Shown one piece after another: positions 1 through 4,470 of a DNA stretch of 6,705 nucleotides. This stretch comes from Sulfuricella sp. (GTDB taxonomy: Bacteria; Pseudomonadota; Gammaproteobacteria; Burkholderiales; Sulfuricellaceae). Position numbers and translations under genes: made by a program. Positions within the stretch are counted from its first letter, which is position 1. Every line of letters begins with the position of its first letter. The DNA is taken from positions 1 through 6,705 of the forward strand of contig JAUYSN010000092.1 of NCBI GenBank assembly GCA_030696235.1, read 5' to 3'. Under the pieces are notes generated by a model. It searched no databases, had not been told where the DNA came from, and saw nothing but the letters and a program-made list of their open reading frames with translations.

Positions 1-22
1 CGAGGCGTTGTGATGCGAGCAC
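1..22 (-). CDS. Possible 5' end of rsmB (16S rRNA m5C967 methyltransferase), truncated by window edge
   Basis: Reading leftward from a GTG at 22-20, the frame gives V/M-L-A-S-Q-R-L and then leaves the window. This resembles the start of RsmB/Sun proteins, which often begin with a short M-x-x-S-Q-R-L-A stretch, and rsmB is the usual gene downstream of def-fmt. The frame has a TAG stop four codons upstream of the GTG (34-32), so the start cannot lie further out. No good Shine-Dalgarno sequence precedes it. The GTG lies in a small inverted repeat (TTGTG 8-12, CACAA 20-24). Only seven codons are visible, so the call rests on gene order and a very short match; it could be chance. Confidence 0.3.
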
Positions 23-40
23 AATAGTTTGCTAAATTCG

Positions 41-184
41 GCGATTAACCACGAATGGCACGAATGGTCACGAATGAACGCGAATAGATTAGAGAGACAA
101 TCATCATGTCGCCTAGGTGAATCAGTCCAATCATTCTAACAAACTGATTATTAGTGAACATTCGTGCCATTCGTGGTTAATCGC
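41..184. repeat. Inverted-repeat element with perfect 26-bp ends and CACGAATG-type subrepeats
   Basis: Bases 41-66 are the exact reverse complement of 159-184. Pairing continues inward, imperfectly, to 77/148, with mismatches at 67/158 and 72/153 and a G-T pair at 76/149. Each arm is built from short units. ACGAATG occurs at 51-57, 60-66 and 70-76, with a variant GCGAATA at 80-86; the opposite arm has CATTCGT at 159-165 and 168-174 plus a degenerate third copy at 148-157. The 70-base centre holds CCTAGG (112-117) and a second small inverted repeat, AATCAGT (120-126) with ACTGATT (143-149). No protein is encoded and no clear target-site duplication flanks it. CACGAATG/CATTCGTG intergenic repeats occur in several bacterial genomes as far as I recall. 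A non-autonomous, MITE-like or REP-like element is the best guess. In fmt readthrough RNA it would fold into a long hairpin. Confidence 0.8.
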
Positions 185-200
185 TTTTTATAGCGCGAGT

Positions 201-1130
201 TCAAGTTTCAAACCGGTCGCCCGGCTTCACCGGGTTTCCCGCCAGAAAACTCGACACCGGCAACCTCTTGCCTCCGGCTTTCTGAATCTCTTTCAGCAGC
301 AAAGCACCTTCACCGCATCTGACCAGAATGCCATCCTTGTCCGCTTGTAGTATTTCTCCGGGAGAACCCTCGCTCCGCTGCGCCACCTGCGCCTGCCAGA
401 TGCGCCAGGTTTCAGCCCCAAGTTGGGCCTGCGCCACCGGAAAAGGATTGTACGCACGCACTGCGCGGGCAAGCTCGGCGGCGCTTTTGTGCCAGTCGAT
501 CATGCCCTCGACTTTAGATAGTTTCGCGGCGTAGGTTGCTGCGCTGTCGTCCTGGGGTTGGGCTTGCAATGTCCCGAGATCCATCTGCTGTAGCGCGGAG
601 ACGATGCTCGATGCGCCCAGGACCGCCAACTTGTCATGCAGGGTTTGCGCCGTATCATGGTCCGTGATCGGCAGCGCGGCGCGCAGCAGCATGCCGCCGG
701 TATCCAGCCCACTATCCATTTGCATAATGGTAATGCCGGTTTCCGGGTCGCCAGCCAGGATCGCGCGCTGTATCGGCGCCGCACCGCGCCAGCGCGGCAG
801 CAGCGAGGCGTGGATATTCAGGCAACCGAAACGGGGGATGGTTAGCACCGCCGGTGGCAGCAACAAGCCATAGGCCGCAACGATCATCGCGTCGGCGTTA
901 ACTGCCGCTAGCTGCGCCTGAATTTCGGCATCCTTCAGCGCCGCGGGTTGCTGCACGCTCAATCCGCGCTGCAACGCCAATTGCTTGACCGGGCTGGGCG
1001 TCAGCCTCATGCCACGTCCGGCGGGGCGATCCGGCTGGGTCAGCACCAAGGCAATGTCATGCCCCGCTTCAATCAGCGCAGCCAGAGCGGCAGCCGCAAA
1101 TTCCGGCGTGCCGGCGAAAATCAGCCGCAT
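201..1130 (-). CDS. fmt: Methionyl-tRNA formyltransferase
   Basis: Transfers the formyl group of 10-formyl-tetrahydrofolate to the amino group of methionine on initiator tRNA, in the cytoplasm, so that translation can start with fMet. The 309 residues match the family length (E. coli 315). The N-terminal Rossmann-like catalytic domain covers about 1-205. It contains the loop T-Q-P-D-R-P-A-G-R-G (31-40) followed by R42, which in E. coli Fmt contacts the tRNA acceptor stem. The catalytic trio is N105, H107 and D143, and the family signature SLLPRWRGAAPIQ is at 109-121. A linker with AAKLSKVEG leads to the C-terminal OB-like tRNA-binding domain (about 210-309), with the typical IRAYNPFP-like stretch (here VRAYNPFP). 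The ATG is one base after the def stop; GGGAG at 1145-1141 inside the def end can serve as ribosome binding site, with 10 bases of spacing. Transcription from the def promoter is likely. Confidence 0.97.
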   Translation of the reverse strand: MRLIFAGTPEFAAAALAALIEAGHDIALVLTQPDRPAGRGMRLTPSPVKQLALQRGLSVQQPAALKDAEIQAQLAAVNADAMIVAAYGLLLPPAVLTIPRFGCLNIHASLLPRWRGAAPIQRAILAGDPETGITIMQMDSGLDTGGMLLRAALPITDHDTAQTLHDKLAVLGASSIVSALQQMDLGTLQAQPQDDSAATYAAKLSKVEGMIDWHKSAAELARAVRAYNPFPVAQAQLGAETWRIWQAQVAQRSEGSPGEILQADKDGILVRCGEGALLLKEIQKAGGKRLPVSSFLAGNPVKPGDRFET

Positions 1131-1131
1131 C

Positions 1132-1635
1132 TTATAAGGTCTCCCGCATCAGCTTCTTCATCTTCTGGCGAATGCGGTTCAACTTCAGCCGTGACAGGTA
1201 TTCGACGAATACCTTACCTTTCAAATGATCGATTTCATGCTGAATGCAGATCGCCAGCAACCCTTCCGCCTTCAACGTAAAAGGTTTTCCCTCGACATCC
1301 AGCGCTTTCACGGTGACTCTCTCTGCCCGAGTGACATTTTCGTAAATGCCCGGCACGGAAAGACAGCCTTCTTCGTGCTCGGCTTTTCCCTCGCTGGCAA
1401 TGATTTCCGGGTTGATGAACACCTGCAGGCTGTTCCGCTCCTCGGAAATGTCCATCACCACGACCTGTTTATGCACATTTACCTGGGTTGCAGCGAGGCC
1501 GATACCAGGCGCAGCATACATGGTTTCCGCCATATCGGCAGCCAGGCAGCGGATTTCCTCGTTCACTTCGACCACGCGAGTAGCCACGGTATGCAGCCGT
1601 TCATCCGGATAATGAATGATATTTAATATGGCCAT
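1132..1635 (-). CDS. def: Peptide deformylase
   Basis: Removes the N-formyl group from nascent proteins emerging from the ribosome, a metal-dependent hydrolysis (Fe2+ in vivo) that precedes methionine removal. The 167 residues are the normal length for a type I enzyme. All three motifs are intact: GIGLAATQ at 44-51 (motif I), EGCLS at 89-93 with metal ligand C91 (motif II), and QHEIDH at 132-137 with metal ligands H133 and H137 and catalytic E134 (motif III). The basic tail (about 150-165, [12 protein letters not shown]) matches the C-terminal helix that binds the ribosome in E. coli. The start follows the conserved MAILNI-H-P-D-RL beginning. No strong ribosome binding site is visible just upstream. 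It is the first gene of a def-fmt pair separated by one base, consistent with translational coupling. Confidence 0.97.
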   Translation of the reverse strand: MAILNIIHYPDERLHTVATRVVEVNEEIRCLAADMAETMYAAPGIGLAATQVNVHKQVVVMDISEERNSLQVFINPEIIASEGKAEHEEGCLSVPGIYENVTRAERVTVKALDVEGKPFTLKAEGLLAICIQHEIDHLKGKVFVEYLSRLKLNRIRQKMKKLMRETL

Positions 1636-1667
1636 AAGTGCTTGCTTGTTTAATCAATTACCTGCAA

Positions 1668-1695
1668 AATTTAACCCAACCCCTGAATTCGTCAA
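1668..1695 (-). promoter_or_regulatory. Candidate sigma70-type promoter for def-fmt
   Basis: Read on the minus strand, TTGACG (1695-1690) is separated by 16 bases from TAAATT (1673-1668). The first hexamer matches the -35 consensus at five of six positions. Transcription would begin near 1661, giving a leader of about 25 bases before the def ATG. The placement in the divergent gap supports it. On the plus strand I see only weak hexamers for the LysM gene in this same AT-rich stretch. Confidence 0.5.
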
Positions 1696-1741
1696 GGATT
1701 GTAGCGCTCCATTGATGCCGACCAGGAACAACTCACCCTTT

Positions 1742-1745
1742 AAGG
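1742..1745 (+). promoter_or_regulatory. Ribosome binding site of the LysM gene
   Basis: AAGG lies seven bases before the ATG at 1753, a normal distance. It supports this start, which also places a complete signal peptide at the N-terminus of the product. Confidence 0.6.
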
Positions 1746-1752
1746 CCCGCTC

Positions 1753-2787
1753 ATGAAAAAGCCTATTTTAGCTCTGATTTTGATTTTCGGCTTAAGTTCG
1801 CTCTCCGCAGCCACCGAAATCGCGCTGCAAGACCGCCACCCCGATCGCTACGTCGTGGTCAAGGGCGACACGCTTTGGGGCATTGCGGGAAAGTTCCTCA
1901 AGCAGCCCTGGCGCTGGCCCGAAATCTGGAAAATGAACAAGCAGCAGATCAAGAACCCGCACTGGATATATCCAGGCGACATGATCGTACTGGACATGTC
2001 CAGCGGTTCGCCGGAATTACGCCTGGTCAAGGGTCTCGAAACGATTAAACTGAGCCCGCGCGTCCGGGTTGAACCCGCGGAAACAGGCGCAATTCCCAGC
2101 ATTCCGCTGGCGGCGATCGGGCCATTCCTCAGCAAGCCGCTGGTCATTGCGGAAGGCGAGCTCGAAAAGGCGCCCTACATTATCGGCACCGAGGAGAGCC
2201 GTGTCATCCTCGGCGCGGGCAATTCCGCCTACGCACAGTCCATCATGGAAGGCGGGGCGCTGAACTGGCATATTTACCGCCCGGGCAAGGCGCTGGTCGA
2301 TCCCGATTCCAATGAAACCCTGGGATATGAAGCGGTCTATCTGGGAGACGCCAGAATCACCCAGTTCGGCGCGCCGGCTACGATAAATATCACCAAATCC
2401 ACCCAGGAAATCAATATCGGCGACCGTTTGGTGGAAATGAAGGAAGAGGCGACCAGCGCTTACGTACCCCACGCACCGGAGAAAACGATCTTCGGCAGGA
2501 TAGTTTCTGCCTATGGCGGCGTCGCGGAAGTCGGGAGGGGCTCGATTGTCACTCTGAACAAAGGCGGGCAGGATGGTCTCGAAATCGGCCATGTGCTGGC
2601 GCTTTACCGACACGGCCGTAGCATCGCACCTGGCGCGCACGACGACACCTCGCCGGAAACCGTTAAACTGCCCGACGAGCGCTATGGTCTGGTGTTCGTC
2701 TTTCGCGTCTTCGAAAAACTGGCCTATGCACTGGTAATGCAAAGCGAGCGCCCGGTGCAAGTGCTGGACGATGTGCGCACACCGTAA
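1753..2787 (+). CDS. Secreted LysM domain protein, probable peptidoglycan-binding
   Basis: 344 residues. Residues 1-20 form a Sec signal peptide: M-K-K, a hydrophobic core (LALILIFGL), then S-A-A before T21, a plausible signal peptidase I site. There is no lipobox cysteine. A single LysM domain spans about 33-81, with Y-V-V-V-K-G-D-T-L-W-G-I-A at its start, a Trp-rich insert PWRWPEIW (52-59) and the closing IYPGDMIVL (72-80). This LysM type is expected to bind glycan strands in the periplasm. The rest (about 85-344) has no domain I can name. Stretches such as SIVTLNKGGQDGLEIGHVLALY (264-285) and ERYGLVFVFRVFEKLAYALVM (309-329) recall conserved parts of the betaproteobacterial LysM protein encoded next to dprA. 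I see no catalytic motif. The gene diverges from def, and its last 17 bp overlap dprA, so the two are very probably co-transcribed. The family is recognised; its biological role is not known to me. Confidence 0.9.
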   Translation: MKKPILALILIFGLSSLSAATEIALQDRHPDRYVVVKGDTLWGIAGKFLKQPWRWPEIWKMNKQQIKNPHWIYPGDMIVLDMSSGSPELRLVKGLETIKLSPRVRVEPAETGAIPSIPLAAIGPFLSKPLVIAEGELEKAPYIIGTEESRVILGAGNSAYAQSIMEGGALNWHIYRPGKALVDPDSNETLGYEAVYLGDARITQFGAPATINITKSTQEINIGDRLVEMKEEATSAYVPHAPEKTIFGRIVSAYGGVAEVGRGSIVTLNKGGQDGLEIGHVLALYRHGRSIAPGAHDDTSPETVKLPDERYGLVFVFRVFEKLAYALVMQSERPVQVLDDVRTP

Positions 2788-3892
2788 CGACCATTGCGAG
2801 AAGTGCCGACCCGATGACGATATCGCTTCCTGGGTCGGCCTGAGCCTGATCCCGGGACTGGGTGACGAGTCGTACCGCAAACTGCTGCGCGCCTTCGGTG
2901 AACCGAAAGAAATTTACGCCGCATCCTACGCATCCCTAACGGGCGTTGTCGGCCGAGCCGTGGCTGAAGGCGTCCGTCGCGGCGTCGACCCGGATCAGCT
3001 CGCACCTCTCTTCGCCTGGCTCAGTAATGAACAAAACCATATCGTTACCCTGGCCGACACTGAATACCCTCAATCCCTGCTGCAAATCCCCGACCCTCCA
3101 CCCCTGCTTTATGTCAAAGGCCGCCTCGATCTTCTGAATCAGCCGGCCATGGCGGTTGTCGGCAGCCGTAATGCAACGCCACAGGGGAAAATGAATGCCG
3201 AATCGTTTTCCCGGAATCTGAGCGACAGCGGGCTGTGCGTCGTCAGCGGAATGGCGCTGGGCATCGACGCGGCTGCACACCGTGGCGGGCTGGATGGCGC
3301 GTCCAGCAGCATCGCCGTTATCGGAACCGGCCTGGATATCGTTTATCCCTCTCGCAACCACGCCTTGGCTCACGAACTGGCGCAGCACGGCACCCTGATT
3401 TCCGAATTTCCGCTCGGCACAACCGCAATGGCGCACAACTTTCCGCGCCGCAACCGCATTATCTGCGGCCTGTCTCTCGGCTGCCTGGTGATCGAGGCGG
3501 CAATTCGGAGCGGTTCGTTGATCACCGCCCGTTTGGCCGTTGAACAGGGACGGGATGTTTTCGCCATTCCCGGCTCCATTCACTCCCCCGTGTCAAAAGG
3601 CTGCCACGCCCTGATCAAGCAGGGCGCCAAGCTGGTCGAGTGCGCCAACGATATTCTCGATGAACTAAAGTGGCCATCGCCGCAGAATCCTGACACGGCG
3701 AACGCGGAGGCCTCCCCAGAGAACGACCGTCATCCGCTGCTGGATGCCTTGGGGTTCGACCCTGTCGGGATCGACGCACTGACGGCGCGCAGCGGCTTGA
3801 CGAGCGATACCGTTTGCGCCATGCTGTTACAACTCGAATTGGAAGGGCGAATCGCCTGCCTGCCCGGTGGACTTTACCAATTAATCACCTAA
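2771..3892 (+). CDS. dprA: DNA-processing protein DprA (Smf)
   Basis: Binds single-stranded DNA entering the cell during natural transformation, protects it and loads RecA; it is also present in non-competent species. The 373 residues fit the family. An N-terminal helix-hairpin-helix/SAM-like region (about 18-80) has LSLIPGLGDESYRKLL. The Rossmann-fold core follows: VVGSRNATPQG (129-139), SGMALGIDAAAH (159-170), VIGTGLDIVYPSRN (183-196), ISEFPLG (210-216), FPRRNRII (224-231) and IEA-x-x-SGSLITA (241-253), all intact. A C-terminal winged-helix domain (about 320-371) is present, beginning at HPLLDALG. The ATG lies inside the preceding LysM gene with a 17-bp overlap and no good ribosome binding site. 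No in-frame ATG, GTG or TTG occurs between it and the conserved W21, so this start is favoured and translation is probably coupled. Residues 2-12 hold three Cys and two His. Confidence 0.97.
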   Translation: MCAHRNDHCEKCRPDDDIASWVGLSLIPGLGDESYRKLLRAFGEPKEIYAASYASLTGVVGRAVAEGVRRGVDPDQLAPLFAWLSNEQNHIVTLADTEYPQSLLQIPDPPPLLYVKGRLDLLNQPAMAVVGSRNATPQGKMNAESFSRNLSDSGLCVVSGMALGIDAAAHRGGLDGASSSIAVIGTGLDIVYPSRNHALAHELAQHGTLISEFPLGTTAMAHNFPRRNRIICGLSLGCLVIEAAIRSGSLITARLAVEQGRDVFAIPGSIHSPVSKGCHALIKQGAKLVECANDILDELKWPSPQNPDTANAEASPENDRHPLLDALGFDPVGIDALTARSGLTSDTVCAMLLQLELEGRIACLPGGLYQLIT

Positions 3893-3933
3893 TCCAACGG
3901 ATTCCAGCGTTAAAACCACTTGAAACCAGCACA

Positions 3934-4392
3934 ATGTTCGATATTTTAGTCTATCTGTTCGAAAATTATTTCGAGGTCAACGTTTACCCCGACGAGGGAA
4001 CGTTGACCCGTGAGCTCAGCGCGGCAGGCTTCGACCGGGACGAGATCAACCAAGCCATGACGTGGGTCAATGGCCTGGAGAAGCTGACTCAGGAAAGCTA
4101 TCTGCCCAGCCTGGCAGACTCCCGCGCGCAGCGATTCTACTCCGATGCAGAGGAAACCAAGATCGGGACGGAGTCCCGTGGCTTCCTGTTGTTTCTCGAA
4201 ACTTCCGGCATCCTTAACCCCGTTCAACGCGAATGGGTTATCGACCGGATCATGGCGCTCAACGAACACGAGGTTTCGCTTGAACAGGTCAAATGGACCG
4301 TTCTGATCGTGCTCTGGAGCCAAGGCCAGGCCAGCGACTTCATGTTCATCGAGGATCTGCTGTTCGGCGAAACCCAGCCCACCATGCATTGA
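3934..4392 (+). CDS. smg: Smg family protein (DUF494), unknown function
   Basis: 152 residues, close to E. coli Smg (157), with the same beginning (MFD-L-YLFE), the central RGFLLFLE (about 88-95), the segment R-E-W-V-I-D-R-I-M-A-L, the K-W-x-x-L-x-V-L-W motif and the ending E-D-L-L-F-G-E. It looks like a soluble, mostly helical, acidic cytoplasmic protein; there is no signal peptide, membrane segment or catalytic motif. The frame is open further upstream, inside dprA, but the ATG at 3934 matches the conserved family start, so the longer reading is rejected. The gap from dprA is 41 bases with no promoter or terminator that I can see, so it is probably in the lysM-dprA operon. Its ribosome binding site is weak. 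The association of smg with dprA is widespread in proteobacteria, yet no biochemical function is established to my knowledge. Confidence 0.95.
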   Translation: MFDILVYLFENYFEVNVYPDEGTLTRELSAAGFDRDEINQAMTWVNGLEKLTQESYLPSLADSRAQRFYSDAEETKIGTESRGFLLFLETSGILNPVQREWVIDRIMALNEHEVSLEQVKWTVLIVLWSQGQASDFMFIEDLLFGETQPTMH

Positions 4393-4394
4393 CC

Positions 4395-4413
4395 TGGCAA
4401 CAGATTCTTGCCA
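4395..4413. repeat. Short inverted repeat between smg and topA
   Basis: TGGCAA (4395-4400) and TTGCCA (4408-4413) are perfect complements around a seven-base spacer, beginning two bases after the smg stop. No run of T follows, so it is not a standard intrinsic terminator. The right half coincides exactly with the candidate -35 box of topA, which fits an operator or a weak RNA hairpin at the smg end; chance cannot be excluded. Confidence 0.45.
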
Positions 4414-4436
4414 TTGCCGCCGGTTCTTCATATCAT
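4408..4436 (+). promoter_or_regulatory. Candidate sigma70-type promoter for topA
   Basis: TTGCCA (4408-4413), a 17-base spacer and TATCAT (4431-4436) match the -35/-10 consensus well: four of six and five of six positions, with ideal spacing. The start of transcription would be near 4443, giving a leader of about 28 bases to the topA ATG. It would let topA be expressed apart from the lysM-dprA-smg genes. The spacer is GC-rich, as often seen in promoters that respond to supercoiling, but that link is inference. Confidence 0.55.
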
Positions 4437-4470
4437 CCGCGCCCAAACCCACTAATTTTAGCGAGAGCGC

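Noticed and set aside
182..195. Possible terminator after fmt (CGCT/AGCG stem)
   Set aside because: Only four base pairs with an AT-rich loop and no T-run on the correct side for either strand; too weak to call.
117..350. Small plus-strand frame covering the repeat and the fmt 3' end
   Set aside because: It is antisense to fmt, begins in the repeat element, and encodes low-information sequence without a ribosome binding site.
1642..1670. Plus-strand promoter for the LysM gene (TTGCTT, 17 bases, CAAAAT)
   Set aside because: Only three and four of six consensus positions match, and the site overlaps the better def promoter; not distinguishable from chance.
2017..2880. Long minus-strand open frame (287 codons) opposite the LysM gene and the dprA start
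   Set aside because: No recognisable domain and no ribosome binding site; it overlaps two conserved genes.
2936..3583. Minus-strand open frame (215 codons) inside dprA
   Set aside because: Lies opposite the conserved Rossmann core of DprA and resembles no protein I know.
3814..3933. N-terminal extension of Smg reaching back into dprA
   Set aside because: The extra residues are read out of frame through the dprA 3' end and are not part of the family; the conserved MFD start is at 3934.
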